A DNA stretch of 14,571 bases, from contig USSI01000016.1 of NCBI GenBank assembly GCA_900557315.1, positions 1 through 14,571 of the forward strand, in the 5' to 3' direction. Both the position numbers and the translations under genes were made by a program. Shown one piece after another: positions 7,284-14,571 of the stretch. The notes below the pieces were generated by a model that worked only from the letters and a program-made list of their open reading frames with translations, was not told where the DNA came from and searched no databases. The DNA is from an uncultured Butyricicoccus sp. (lineage in GTDB: Bacteria; Bacillota; Clostridia; Oscillospirales; Butyricicoccaceae). Each line of letters opens with the position of its first letter. Positions within the stretch are counted from its first letter, which is position 1.

Positions 7284-7323
7284 CTTTTTGCGTCATCGTC
7301 CTGTTTTCAGGTGAGCCGTTAAC

Positions 7324-7668
7324 TTACTTAACCAGCTCGATGATCGCCATTTCCGCTGCGTCGCCGCGGCGCGGGCCGGTCTTGATGATGCGGGTGTAGC
7401 CGCCGTTACGGTTTGCATACTCCGGCGCGATCTCAGAGAACAGCTTCGCTACTACAGCTTCCTTGGTGACGAAAGCCATCGCCTGACGGCGGGAAGCCAG
7501 GGTGTTCTTCTTGCCAAGGGTAATCATCTTCTCAGTCAGCGGGCCGACTTCCTTGGCGCGGGCAAGGGTGGTCTCGATTCTGCCGTTCTCCAGCAGGTAG
7601 GTCACCATCGCGCGCAGCATAGCCATACGGTGGTCGGTAGGACGGCCGAGCTTGCGATTGTTAGCCAT
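7324..7668 (-). CDS. rplQ: 50S ribosomal protein L17
   Basis: A 114-residue ribosomal protein of the usual bacterial L17 core length, located near the exit of the peptide tunnel. The N-terminus [19 protein letters not shown], followed by [15 protein letters not shown], and the C-terminal [28 protein letters not shown] are diagnostic. The ATG at 7668 has GGAGGT upstream. As in other bacteria it is the last gene of the alpha operon, followed by two terminators. A 95-base gap with GC-rich hairpins separates it from rpoA. Confidence 0.97.
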   Translation of the reverse strand: MANNRKLGRPTDHRMAMLRAMVTYLLENGRIETTLARAKEVGPLTEKMITLGKKNTLASRRQAMAFVTKEAVVAKLFSEIAPEYANRNGGYTRIIKTGPRRGDAAEMAIIELVK

Positions 7669-7696
7669 TCGTGTTTACCTCCAAAATAAAGTGAAA

Positions 7697-7766
7697 GCGG
7701 CGGCGCGGCATTCGTACCGCCGCGGTGTTCCATCAGGGAATAAGCCGGCGGATCAGCCGCCGCTTA
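7697..7766 (-). other. two GC-rich hairpins at the rpoA-rplQ junction
   Basis: GCGGCGG (7697-7703) pairs with CCGCCGC (7717-7723) across a 13-base loop. TAAGC plus GGCGG (7741-7745, 7747-7751) pair with CCGCC plus GCTTA (7757-7761, 7762-7766), with one bulged C (7746). The second stem contains the rpoA stop codon. On the mRNA strand only TTATTC follows it, so at most it is a weak attenuator; protection of the rpoA 3' end is equally possible. Confidence 0.6.
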
Positions 7767-8711
7767 TTCATCGGATTTGGCGAGCGAAAGGCCCATGGCC
7801 TCCAGCTTGCCGATAACCTCTTCGAGGGACTTGCGGCCGAGGTTACGGACCTTCATCATGTCCTCTTCGGACGTGTTAATCAGGTCCTCCACGGTGTTGA
7901 TGCCGGCGCGCTTGAGGCAGTTGAACGAACGCACGGAGAAGTCAAGCTCCTCAATGGTCATTTCAAGCACCTTATCGTGCTGCGCTTCAGCCTTTTCAAC
8001 AACAGTGGAACGGGAGCCGATCTCCTCGGACAGGTCAACGAACAGGTCGAGGTGGTCGCGCAGCACCTTCGCACCGAGCGAAACCGCGTCGCGCGCAGTG
8101 ATGGTGCCATCCGTCCAAACCTCGAGCGTAAGTTTATCATAGTCGGTCAGGTCGCGGACACGGGTGTTCTCCACGGTGTAGTTGACCTTGTAAACCGGCG
8201 TGTAGATCGAATCCACCGGAATGACCCCGATGGAGGTCTGATGCTGCTTGTTCTTCTCCGCCGGGACATAGCCGCGGCCGGAAGTCAGCGTGATCTCCAT
8301 GGACAGACGCGCATCGCTCATCAGGGTGGCGATGTGCAGGTCGGGATTGAGGATCTCGACCTCGCCGTCTGCGTGGATGTCGCCAGCCTTGACCTCGCCC
8401 TCGCCGGCGGCCTCGATGTAGACCGTCTTGGGACCGTCACAGTGCAGCTTGGCAATGATGCCCTTGACATTCAGCACGATCTCGGTTACGTCTTCCTTAA
8501 CGCCCGGGATGGTGGAGAACTCATGCTGCACACCGGCGATCTTGATGCTGGACGCTGCCGTGCCGGGCAGCGAGGACAGCAGGATGCGGCGCAGGGAGTT
8601 GCCCAAAGTGGTGCCATAGCCACGCTCGAGCGGCTCAACAACAAATTTGCCGTAGGAGCCGTCCTCAGCGAGCTGTTCACAGTCAATACGCGGCTTTTCG
8701 ATTTCGATCAT
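7764..8711 (-). CDS. rpoA: DNA-directed RNA polymerase subunit alpha
   Basis: A 315-residue alpha subunit. The N-terminal dimerisation domain (about 1-228) carries [23 protein letters not shown], the assembly core. After a flexible linker the C-terminal domain holds [17 protein letters not shown] and [21 protein letters not shown]. Arg261 in SVRSFNCL matches the E. coli Arg265 position that contacts promoter UP elements and activators. Length is normal for Firmicutes. The ATG at 8711 is preceded by GGAGGGT. It follows rpsD after 83 bases that contain an inverted repeat. Confidence 0.98.
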   Translation of the reverse strand: MIEIEKPRIDCEQLAEDGSYGKFVVEPLERGYGTTLGNSLRRILLSSLPGTAASSIKIAGVQHEFSTIPGVKEDVTEIVLNVKGIIAKLHCDGPKTVYIEAAGEGEVKAGDIHADGEVEILNPDLHIATLMSDARLSMEITLTSGRGYVPAEKNKQHQTSIGVIPVDSIYTPVYKVNYTVENTRVRDLTDYDKLTLEVWTDGTITARDAVSLGAKVLRDHLDLFVDLSEEIGSRSTVVEKAEAQHDKVLEMTIEELDFSVRSFNCLKRAGINTVEDLINTSEEDMMKVRNLGRKSLEEVIGKLEAMGLSLAKSDE

Positions 8712-8747
8712 GTGGTACCCTCCTTCACGTTGGTTGGAAACTTAGAC

Positions 8748-8779
8748 GGAACAGGCGAAGCAGACGCCGCGCCCGTTCC
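8748..8779 (-). other. inverted repeat in the rpsD-rpoA gap
   Basis: GGAACAGGCG (8748-8757) and CGCCCGTTCC (8770-8779) pair over ten positions. The single mismatch is A-C on the plus strand but a G-U wobble on the mRNA strand, so the stem forms better in the transcript. The loop is 12 bases. It lies between the S4 and alpha-subunit genes. S4 controls alpha-operon expression in E. coli, but I see no direct evidence of an S4 site here. Confidence 0.5.
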
Positions 8780-8794
8780 AAAAGCGAGGGTCTA

Positions 8795-9388
8795 TTATTT
8801 CGAGTACAACTCGACGATGAGGTGCTCGGACACATCGTAGTCGATGTCGTCACGGGCGGGCATCGCAACGATCTTGCCCTCGAAGGAATCCTTAGCCTTG
8901 TCGATCCACTTCGGGCAAGCCTTCTTGCCGTTCTCCTCGAGCAGGGTCTTGAACTTGGTGGTCGAGCGGGACTTCTCGCGGACAGCAACAACATCGCCCG
9001 GCTTAACCTGGTAGGACGGGATGTTGACGCGCTTGCCGTTTACGGTGAAGTGTGCGTGGTTTACCAGCTGGCGCGCCTCGCGGCGGGTGTTGGCAAAGCC
9101 CATGCGGAACACAACGTTGTCCAGACGGCGCTCGAGCTCCTGAAGCAGGATCTCACCGGTGATGCCCTGCTTGCGCTCCGCCTTCTCGTAGTAAGCATGG
9201 AACTGCTTCTCGAGCACGCCGTAAATGAATTTTACCTTCTGCTTCTCCGTCAGCTGTACGCCGTACTCGGACTGCTTGCGGCGGGACTGCTTGGGCTGGC
9301 GCTTGGTGGACTTGGAGTAACCAAGTACCGCAGGGGAAAGACCAAGCGTCTTGCAGCGCTTGAGAACGGGCTGTGTATTCTTAGCCAT
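8795..9388 (-). CDS. rpsD: 30S ribosomal protein S4
   Basis: A 197-residue primary 16S rRNA-binding protein. The N-terminal region (about 1-85) binds the five-way junction; an S4 RNA-binding domain (about 88-150; [38 protein letters not shown]) follows, with the C-terminal [13 protein letters not shown]. The N-terminus has a single Cys (Cys12) rather than a zinc-binding set, so this is the Cys-minus form. Its place inside the alpha operon (rpsK-rpsD-rpoA) is found in Clostridia and many other bacteria, whereas B. subtilis has rpsD elsewhere. The ATG at 9388 is preceded by AGGAGGA, 19 bases after the rpsK stop. Confidence 0.97.
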   Translation of the reverse strand: MAKNTQPVLKRCKTLGLSPAVLGYSKSTKRQPKQSRRKQSEYGVQLTEKQKVKFIYGVLEKQFHAYYEKAERKQGITGEILLQELERRLDNVVFRMGFANTRREARQLVNHAHFTVNGKRVNIPSYQVKPGDVVAVREKSRSTTKFKTLLEENGKKACPKWIDKAKDSFEGKIVAMPARDDIDYDVSEHLIVELYSK

Positions 9389-9407
9389 TTATTGGTTTCC
9401 TCCTCTA

Positions 9408-9809
9408 TTAGACTCTTCTTCTCTTGGGCGGGCGGCAGCCGTTGTGCGGGATCGGGGTAACGTCCTTAATCATGGTTACCTCGAGGCCGGCAGCCTGCAG
9501 CGCACGGATCGCAGCCTCACGGCCGGAACCCGGGCCCTTAACGTAAACTTCAACAGTCTTAAGACCGTGCTCCATCGCAGCAGCGGCAGCGGTCTCAGCC
9601 GCGGTCTGTGCAGCGAACGGAGTGGACTTACGGGAACCGCGGAAGCCCATCTCGCCGGAGGAAGCCCAGGAAATCGCGTTGCCATTCAGGTCAGTAATGG
9701 TAACGATGGTGTTGTTGAAAGAGGAACGGATGTGAGCCGCGCCCTTTTCGATATTTTTACGCTCACGGCGACGGGTGCGAACAGCGCCCTTCTTCTGTAC
9801 CTTAGCCAT
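9408..9809 (-). CDS. rpsK: 30S ribosomal protein S11
   Basis: A 133-residue protein of the 30S platform. It has the family pattern: [20 protein letters not shown], then [58 protein letters not shown], and the C-terminal [13 protein letters not shown]. The basic N-terminal tail ([12 protein letters not shown]) contacts rRNA. The ATG at 9809 follows AGGAGGGG. It starts 16 bases after rpsM and ends 19 before rpsD, consistent with a single transcript. Confidence 0.97.
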   Translation of the reverse strand: MAKVQKKGAVRTRRRERKNIEKGAAHIRSSFNNTIVTITDLNGNAISWASSGEMGFRGSRKSTPFAAQTAAETAAAAAMEHGLKTVEVYVKGPGSGREAAIRALQAAGLEVTMIKDVTPIPHNGCRPPKRRRV

Positions 9810-9825
9810 TTATCTGTTCCCCTCC

Positions 9826-10194
9826 TTACTTCTTCTTGTTCGCAATGGTCTTCTTCGGGCCCTTGCGGGTACGCGCGTTGGTCTTGGTGCGCTGGCCGCG
9901 GACCGGCAGGCCGCGACGGTGGCGCAGGCCGCGGTAGCAGCCGATTTCTACCAGGCGCTTGATATTCAGGCCGATCTCACGGCGCAGGTCGCCCTCGACG
10001 TTGTAGTCGCGGTCGATGACCTCACGCAGCTTGGCGGCTTCTTCTTCAGTCAGGTCCTTGACGCGGGTATCCGGATTGATACCGGTCTTGGCAAGGATTT
10101 CGTTGGACGTCTTGCGGCCAATGCCGTAGACGTAGGTCAGGCCGATCTCCACGCGCTTCTCGCGGGGAAGGTCAACACCGGCAATACGTGCCAT
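9826..10194 (-). CDS. rpsM: 30S ribosomal protein S13
   Basis: A 122-residue protein of the 30S head that contacts S19, 16S rRNA and the P-site t[22 protein letters not shown] with the helix-hairpin-helix [12 protein letters not shown] (23-34) and the C-terminal [20 protein letters not shown] are diagnostic; it ends in a very basic tail. The ATG at 10194 is preceded by GGAGGT with an A/T-rich spacer. The 365-base gap upstream, full of hairpins, is exceptional in this operon and could act as its leader. Confidence 0.97.
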   Translation of the reverse strand: MARIAGVDLPREKRVEIGLTYVYGIGRKTSNEILAKTGINPDTRVKDLTEEEAAKLREVIDRDYNVEGDLRREIGLNIKRLVEIGCYRGLRHRRGLPVRGQRTKTNARTRKGPKKTIANKKK

Positions 10195-10374
10195 ACTTTA
10201 TAAAACCTCCGATTTGTTTACACTGAGGCGTGTTTGCAAACACAGTGTAGGGACCGCCTCCGCCCCTGCAGCGCCGCGCTATGGCGCGTGCTTGTCGTGT
10301 TCACTTAACCATCATCCCGCGCCATGACGCGCGGCAATTTATCTGGAAACGGGAGAAAACCCGCTTCACACATT
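10195..10374 (-). other. hairpin-rich leader region of rpsM, upstream part without the shared module
   Basis: No gene is seen here. The region holds, on the plus strand, a 14-base perfect palindrome GTGTTTGCAAACAC (10230-10243) nested between TACACT and AGTGTA (10219-10224, 10244-10249), CGCGC/GCGCG (10275-10279, 10284-10288, loop TATG), CCGCGC/GCGCGG (10317-10322, 10329-10334, loop CATGAC) and CGGG/CCCG near 10349-10362. The first structure lies just upstream of the rpsM Shine-Dalgarno on the mRNA. An 11-base string CGCCTCCGCCC (10255-10265) recurs at 10753-10763 in the other rpmJ-flanking gap. Confidence 0.6.
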
Positions 10375-10552
10375 CGCGCCGTCAGGCGCATTTTAATCAG
10401 AAAACGGCCATGCCGTTTTCATCAAAAGCGCGAGCTCCGCCCGTGCTTTTGATCCCCCGACCCAGCGGCCCCGGGCCGCGTCATTCGGGTATCAAGACTT
10501 GGTTTCTTCGGAACCAAGTCTTGTATATAGGGGACTTTTGAAGTCCCCTATA
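10375..10552. repeat. six-hairpin repeat module, copy A (rpmJ-rpsM gap)
   Basis: A 178-base array of six inverted repeats in fixed order (plus coordinates): P1 10376-10389 (loop GTCA); P2 10400-10420 (9 bp, loop CAT); P3 10421-10453 (ATCAAAAGC outer stem, inner CGAGC stem); P4 10456-10489 (CCCGA outer, GCGGCC inner, loop CCG); P5 10493-10523 (CAAGACTTGGTT, 12 bp); P6 10526-10552 (TATAGGGGACTT, 12 bp, loop TTG). It aligns gap-free with copy B, 405 bases away in the same orientation, and stem differences are compensated. No protein is encoded. I do not recognise the family. P6 begins 7 bases after the rpmJ stop in the transcript. Confidence 0.85.
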
Positions 10553-10559
10553 GAATTTT

Positions 10560-10779
<220 letters not shown>

Positions 10780-10957
10780 CACGCCGTCAGGCGTGATTGA
10801 ATCCGAAAATCGCCATGCGATTTTCATCAAAAGCGCGAGCTTTGCCCGTGCTTTTGATTCCCCGACCCAGCGCCCTTGGGGCGCGTCGTTCGGGTATCAA
10901 AAACAAGTTTCTCTGGAACTTGTTTTTGTATATAGGGGACTTTCGAAGTCCCCTATA
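10780..10957. repeat. six-hairpin repeat module, copy B (infA-rpmJ gap)
   Basis: The second copy, also 178 bases and in the same orientation. P1 10780-10795 (CACGCC, loop GTCA); P2 10805-10825 (GAAAATCGC, loop CAT); P3 10826-10858 (ATCAAAAGC outer stem); P4 10861-10894 (CCCGA outer, GCGCCC inner, loop TTG); P5 10898-10928 (CAAAAACAAGTT, 12 bp); P6 10931-10957 (TATAGGGGACTT, loop TCG). A further GCAAGT/ACTTGC hairpin (10959-10972) follows and includes the infA stop codon. Stem lengths, loop sizes and spacing equal those of copy A although P5 has a largely different stem sequence. Confidence 0.85.
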
Positions 10958-10964
10958 AGCAAGT

Positions 10965-11183
10965 TTACTTGCTTCGCCAGGTAATACGACCGCGGGTCAG
11001 GTCGTAGGGCGACATCTGGACGGTGACCTTGTCGCCGGGAAGAATGCGGATAAAGTTCATGCGGAGCTTGCCGGAGATATGTGCCAGAATCTTGTGTCCA
11101 TTCGGCAGTTCCACCTGAAACATTGCGTTAGGCAGCGCCTCTATGACGGTACCTTCGAGTTCAATTACATCATCTTTTGCCAT
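10965..11183 (-). CDS. infA: Translation initiation factor IF-1
   Basis: A 72-residue OB-fold (S1-like) protein that binds the 30S A site during initiation. [49 protein letters not shown] and the C-terminal [11 protein letters not shown] are near-universal IF1 sequence, and length is exact. The ATG at 11183 follows GGAGGGT. It lies 21 bases after the KOW-domain gene. Its stop codon is part of a short hairpin leading into repeat copy B. Confidence 0.98.
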   Translation of the reverse strand: MAKDDVIELEGTVIEALPNAMFQVELPNGHKILAHISGKLRMNFIRILPGDKVTVQMSPYDLTRGRITWRSK

Positions 11184-11204
11184 TATGTGAAATACCCTCC
11201 TCGG

Positions 11205-11483
11205 TCAATTTGCATCCTCGTCCCCTGTCCAGAGGGCGAGCGCCTTGCGGATGTCGCTGTTGTTCAGCCGGCCGGTTTCGAGCAGCTTGCGCCGGGTGCG
11301 CTCATCGCACACACCCTGACGGCTGATATGCCTGCGCCGCTTGCGTTTCGGGCTTTCCGCCCGCCGCGCGCGGCCGTTTGCCAGCAGGAGGAAATCCCCC
11401 TCCTCCGCGACAACCAGCATCAGCTGCCCCTTGTCCCTGCCGGACAGCGAGAGAACAATGTCTGCTGTATGAGTCTCCGCCAT
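11205..11483 (-). CDS. KOW-domain RNA-binding protein (L14e/YbzG-like)
   Basis: A 92-residue protein with an N-terminal KOW-like segment (about 11-40: LSLSGRDKGQLMLVV...DFLLLANGRAR) followed by a basic patch (PKRKRRRHIS) and an acidic-ended helix. Small KOW proteins related to archaeal/eukaryotic L14e occur between map and infA in many Firmicutes (YbzG in B. subtilis) and are annotated as RNA-binding, probably ribosome-associated; the exact role is unknown. The ATG at 11483 shares one base with the map stop (TAATG) and has GAGGTG upstream, indicating tight coupling with map. Confidence 0.88.
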   Translation of the reverse strand: MAETHTADIVLSLSGRDKGQLMLVVAEEGDFLLLANGRARRAESPKRKRRRHISRQGVCDERTRRKLLETGRLNNSDIRKALALWTGDEDAN

Positions 11484-12247
11484 TACAGCACCTCGCCGTC
11501 AATACTGGTCAGAATCTCCGGCTCTCCATCCGTAATGGCAATGGTGTTTTCATAGTGGGCGGACAGTTTGCCGTCCTTTGTCTTGACGGTCCAGCCGTCC
11601 GGCAGGACCTTGACATCATACACACCCACGTTGACCATGGGTTCCACCGCGATGGTCATGCCGCGCTGCAGCCGGATGCCGTGGCCGGGATGGCCGAAGT
11701 TCGGCACCTCGGGCGATTCGTGCAGGTTCTCGCCCACGCCGTGGCCGACGTAGTCGCGAACAACCGAAAACCCGTGCTTCTCCACATAGGCCTGTACGGC
11801 CGCAGAGATATCCGAAACGCGGAAGCCCTCGCGGGCAAATTTGATACCCTCATAGAAACTCTGCCGGGTCACTTCGATCAGGCGCAGGGCTTCCTCGCTC
11901 ACCGCGCCGCAGGGCACGGTGCATGCGCAGTCGCCGTGGTAGCCGCCGATGCAGGCGCCCACGTCAACCTTTACGATATCGCCCTCGTGCACCACGCGGT
12001 TTTTCGAGGGGATGCCGTGGATCACTTCGTCATTGATCGAGATGCAGGCGCTGCCGGGAAAGCCGCCGTAACCAAGGAAAGAGGGTCTGGCGCCCGCGTC
12101 CTCGATCGTCTTGCGGACAATCCGGTCAATCTCGCCTGTCGTGACACCGGGACGGACCGCGTCCGCCGCCGCTTTCCGCGCAAGCGCGGTGATGCGGCCG
12201 GCGATACGCATCCGTTCGATTTCTTTTTCCGATTTAATGTGAATCAT
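11483..12247 (-). CDS. map: Type I methionine aminopeptidase
   Basis: A 254-residue metallo-peptidase that removes the N-terminal Met of nascent proteins. All five metal ligands of the family can be placed: Asp95 and Asp106 (KVDVGACIGGYHGD), His169 (GHGVG), Glu202 (VEPMV) and Glu233 (HYENT), plus substrate-contacting His77 (VIHGIP). There is no N-terminal extension, so it is the short bacterial type Ia form. The ATG at 12247 lies three bases after the adk stop without an obvious Shine-Dalgarno (only GGGTCTG), so translation probably depends on coupling to adk. The stop overlaps the KOW gene start. Confidence 0.97.
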   Translation of the reverse strand: MIHIKSEKEIERMRIAGRITALARKAAADAVRPGVTTGEIDRIVRKTIEDAGARPSFLGYGGFPGSACISINDEVIHGIPSKNRVVHEGDIVKVDVGACIGGYHGDCACTVPCGAVSEEALRLIEVTRQSFYEGIKFAREGFRVSDISAAVQAYVEKHGFSVVRDYVGHGVGENLHESPEVPNFGHPGHGIRLQRGMTIAVEPMVNVGVYDVKVLPDGWTVKTKDGKLSAHYENTIAITDGEPEILTSIDGEVL

Positions 12248-12250
12248 AGC

Positions 12251-12886
12251 TTACAGACCCAGCGCCTGGACCGCGAGCTTTTCGGTCTCGCGGATGCCCT
12301 GCGTGCCGTCAATGGTCTTGAGCTTGCCCTGCTTCTGATAATAACCGATCAGCGGCTCGGTCTGCTCGCGGTAGGTCTCATGGCGGCGGCGGACGACATC
12401 GGGCTGGTCATCGCTGCGGATAATCAGCTTGTCGCCGCAGATATCGCAGATCCCTGCCACGCGCGGCGGGTTCGCGTCCACATGGTAGGTCGCGCCGCAG
12501 CGCAGGCAGACGCGGCGGCCGGTCATACGCTTCTCGATCATCTCAAACGGGATCTCAATGGCCAGCGCGCAGTCGATATTCGCCACCTCGTCGAGCGCTT
12601 CCGCCTGCGGGATGGTGCGCGGGAAGCCGTCCAGAATGAAACCGCTCTTGCAGTCGCGCTTTGCGATGCGCTCCTTGAGCAGGTTGATGACGAGCTCATC
12701 CGGCACCAGCTGGCCGGCATCCATAAAGCCCTTCGCCTGCTGGCCAAGGGGGGTGCCGTTCTTGATCGCCTCACGCAGGATGTTGCCCGTAGAAATGCTG
12801 GGGATACCCATTTTCTCGATCAGATAGGAAGCAAGCGTTCCCTTGCCGGCGCCCGGAGCGCCCAGTAAAATCAAATTCACTTTCAT
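12251..12886 (-). CDS. adk: Adenylate kinase
   Basis: A 211-residue enzyme interconverting ATP + AMP and 2 ADP. It has the P-loop GAPGAGKGT (9-17), the AMP-binding STGNILREA (32-40), LDGFPRT (85-91) and a long LID domain with Cys127, Cys130, Cys147 and Cys150, the four-Cys structural zinc site common in Gram-positives. The ATG at 12886 is only three bases from GGAGG; a GTG at 12880 is nine bases away and would give the typical MNLILLGAPG N-terminus, so the true start may be two codons later. It follows secY by 12 bases, the usual secY-adk-map order. Confidence 0.97.
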   Translation of the reverse strand: MKVNLILLGAPGAGKGTLASYLIEKMGIPSISTGNILREAIKNGTPLGQQAKGFMDAGQLVPDELVINLLKERIAKRDCKSGFILDGFPRTIPQAEALDEVANIDCALAIEIPFEMIEKRMTGRRVCLRCGATYHVDANPPRVAGICDICGDKLIIRSDDQPDVVRRRHETYREQTEPLIGYYQKQGKLKTIDGTQGIRETEKLAVQALGL

Positions 12887-12898
12887 CAGCCTCCAGAT

Positions 12899-14188
12899 TT
12901 ACTCCAAAAAGCCCTTGTGGTGACGCATGAGCATCTGCGCCTCCAGCTGCTTGACCGTATCAAGCGCAACACCGACCACGATGATGACCGAGGTGCCGCC
13001 CAGCGCAACGTTGGACAGCGTCGGGGAAATCGCGCCGACAATCAGCGGCAGGACCGCAACAATGCACAGGAAGATCGCACCGACAAAGGTGACCTTGCCG
13101 AGCGCCTTGGTGATGAAGTCGCTGGTCGGCTTGCCGGGGCGGAAGCCCGGGATAAAGCCGCCGTTCTTCTTCAGGTTGTTGGCGACCTCGATCGGGTTGA
13201 ACTGGATGGATGCGTAGAAATACGCAAACGCAAGGATCAGCAGGCCGTAGACCACAATATAGAACGGGTTGGTCTGCGAAAACAGGTTCAGAACGTGATA
13301 GCCGACCGTGCCGCTCTCCGGCTGCCAGAACATCGCGATGGTCTGGGGCAGGGAGAGGATGGACGACGCGAAGATGATCGGCATAACGCCGGCCGCGTTG
13401 ACCTTGATCGGCAGGTGGGTGGACTGGCCGCCGTACATCTTGCGGCCCACAACGCGCTTGGCGTACTGGACCGGGATGCGGCGCTCCGCATTGGACATGA
13501 ACACAATGAACACGACGATCGCCAGGCCGATGATAATCATCAGCACAGCCGATACGATACCCGATACGCCGCCCCGGAACAGATTGTAGAACGTCGAGAA
13601 CAGCGACGGGCCGCGCGAAATGATGCCCGCGAACAGGATAATCGAAATACCGTTGCCGATACCGTTCTGGGTGATGTGCTCACCCAGCCACATAATCAGC
13701 GCGGTGCCTGCGGTGAAGGTCAGGATGATCGCAGCAGCAGCCAGCGCGCTGTTGTTGGACAGGAAGCCGTTGCTGCGCAGCAGGGCGTAGTACGAGAAGC
13801 CCTGCAGCAGGCCCAGGATAACCGCCAGGTAGCGGGTCCAGGATGCGATCTTCTTGCGGCCTTCCTCGCCGCCGTCCTTGACCATGCGCTCGAGGGCGGG
13901 GATGGCCACGGTCAGCAGCTGCAGGATAATGGACGCGTTGATATATGGGGTGATAGACATGGCGAAGATCGTCGCCGTGGACAGACCGCCGCCGGTGAAC
14001 ATGTTCAGGTAACCGAGCATCGAACCCGAAACCGAAGCCTGCTCAAAGTAAGCGGCCAGAAGGTCGGTGTTGATGAACGGGACAGGAATGCACGAACCAA
14101 AGCGGAAGATCAGCAGGATAAACAGCGTATACAGGATCTTCTTGCGCAGTTCGGGCATGTGCCAGGCGTTTTTAAGGGTTTGAAACAC
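12899..14188 (-). CDS. secY: Preprotein translocase subunit SecY
   Basis: A 429-residue integral membrane protein, the channel of the Sec translocon. Ten membrane helices are expected for the family and many hydrophobic stretches are visible. Signature segments include the N-terminal ELRKKILYTLFILLIFRFGSCIPVP, the plug/TM2 region FTGGGLSTATIFAMSITPYINASIILQLL, NGISIILFAGI, and YAKRVVGRKMYGGQSTHLPIK in the cytoplasmic loop that contacts SecA and ribosome. The start is GTG at 14188, one base after the rplO stop, with GAGGTGA upstream. Length is normal for Firmicutes. It leads the secY-adk-map part of the spc operon. Confidence 0.98.
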   Translation of the reverse strand: MFQTLKNAWHMPELRKKILYTLFILLIFRFGSCIPVPFINTDLLAAYFEQASVSGSMLGYLNMFTGGGLSTATIFAMSITPYINASIILQLLTVAIPALERMVKDGGEEGRKKIASWTRYLAVILGLLQGFSYYALLRSNGFLSNNSALAAAAIILTFTAGTALIMWLGEHITQNGIGNGISIILFAGIISRGPSLFSTFYNLFRGGVSGIVSAVLMIIIGLAIVVFIVFMSNAERRIPVQYAKRVVGRKMYGGQSTHLPIKVNAAGVMPIIFASSILSLPQTIAMFWQPESGTVGYHVLNLFSQTNPFYIVVYGLLILAFAYFYASIQFNPIEVANNLKKNGGFIPGFRPGKPTSDFITKALGKVTFVGAIFLCIVAVLPLIVGAISPTLSNVALGGTSVIIVVGVALDTVKQLEAQMLMRHHKGFLE

Positions 14189-14189
14189 C

Positions 14190-14571
14190 TTAAATCACCT
14201 CGGCCTTTCCGCCTGCGGCTTCGATCTTCTCCTTTGCAGACGCGGAGAATGCAGCTGCCTTGACGGTCAGCTTCTTGCTCAGCGTGCCGTTACCGAGGAT
14301 CTTGATGCCGTCGAGAGCATTCTTGACGATACCGGCCTCGCGCAGGACCTCTGCGGTGATCTCGGTGCCATCTTCAAACTTCTCCAGAGCGGAAACATTG
14401 ACCGGTGCATAAGTGGTGCCGAAAATGTTGTGGAAGCCACGCTTCGGCAGGCGGCGGGCCAGAGGCATCTGGCCGCCTTCAAAGCCCGGGCGGACGCCGC
14501 CGCCCGAACGGGCCCACTGGCCCTTGTGGCCGCGGCCAGCGGTCTTGCCGTTGCCGGAGCCAGCGCCGCGG
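14190..14571 (-). CDS. rplO: 50S ribosomal protein L15, C-terminal part (cut by window edge)
   Basis: The final 126 codons of L15; the N-terminal 20 or so residues lie beyond the window. The glycine-rich start ([20 protein letters not shown], then [25 protein letters not shown]) is the characteristic L15 segment that threads through 23S rRNA, and the C-terminal half ([45 protein letters not shown]) is the globular domain. It directly precedes secY, as in nearly all spc operons. Confidence 0.96.
   Translation of the reverse strand, partial: RGAGSGNGKTAGRGHKGQWARSGGGVRPGFEGGQMPLARRLPKRGFHNIFGTTYAPVNVSALEKFEDGTEITAEVLREAGIVKNALDGIKILGNGTLSKKLTVKAAAFSASAKEKIEAAGGKAEVI

Noticed and set aside
11378..14263. 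Long plus-strand open frames opposite map, adk and secY
   Set aside because: They lie antisense to fully conserved genes, lack ribosome binding sites and their translations look like codon shadows (Arg/Asp/His-rich).

Overview
The window is one long, unidirectional block of core gene-expression genes, all on the minus strand, so transcription runs from base 14571 down to base 1. Gene content and order (adk-map-KOW protein-infA-rpmJ-rpsM-rpsK-rpsD-rpoA-rplQ, and rimP-nusA-ylxR-ylxQ-infB-rbfA-nrnA-truB) are those of Firmicutes. The rpsD gene inside the alpha operon, the KOW gene between map and infA, nrnA between rbfA and truB, four-Cys adenylate kinase and short NusA fit a Clostridia member. 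The high GC content suggests an Oscillospirales-type gut bacterium; that last step is inference.

Layout in transcription order. (1) 14571-10965: the end of rplO, then secY, adk, map, a KOW-domain RNA-binding protein and infA, packed with gaps of 0-21 bases or short overlaps. (2) 10964-10195: rpmJ (37 codons) sits alone between two unusually long gaps (291 and 365 bases) full of inverted repeats. Each gap contains one copy of a 178-base, six-hairpin module. (3) 10194-7324: rpsM, rpsK, rpsD, rpoA and rplQ, ending at two tandem intrinsic terminators (7283-7182). (4) 7067-6747: a small unrecognised membrane protein. (5) A good sigma-A-type promoter with extended -10 (6683-6655) starts the second operon: leader hairpin, rimP, nusA, ylxR, ylxQ, infB, rbfA, nrnA and the 5' part of truB.

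The genes jointly supply the ribosome (L15, L36, S13, S11, S4, L17), translation initiation (IF1, IF2), ribosome maturation (RimP, RbfA), transcription and its elongation control (RpoA, NusA), secretion (SecY), N-terminal Met removal (Map), nucleotide balance (Adk), nanoRNA/pAp turnover (NrnA) and tRNA pseudouridylation (TruB).

The proteins are conventional; the unexpected part is the intergenic DNA. The two modules flanking rpmJ (10375-10552 and 10780-10957) align without a gap. In this hand alignment they differ at 31 of 178 positions: 18 of these form nine compensated base-pair changes, and the rest fall in loops or linkers, none breaking a stem. That is a strong sign that structure is preserved. 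Other hairpin-rich spots lie at the ylxQ/infB junction, between infB and rbfA, and at the rpoA/rplQ junction. I do not recognise any of these as a named RNA or repeat family.
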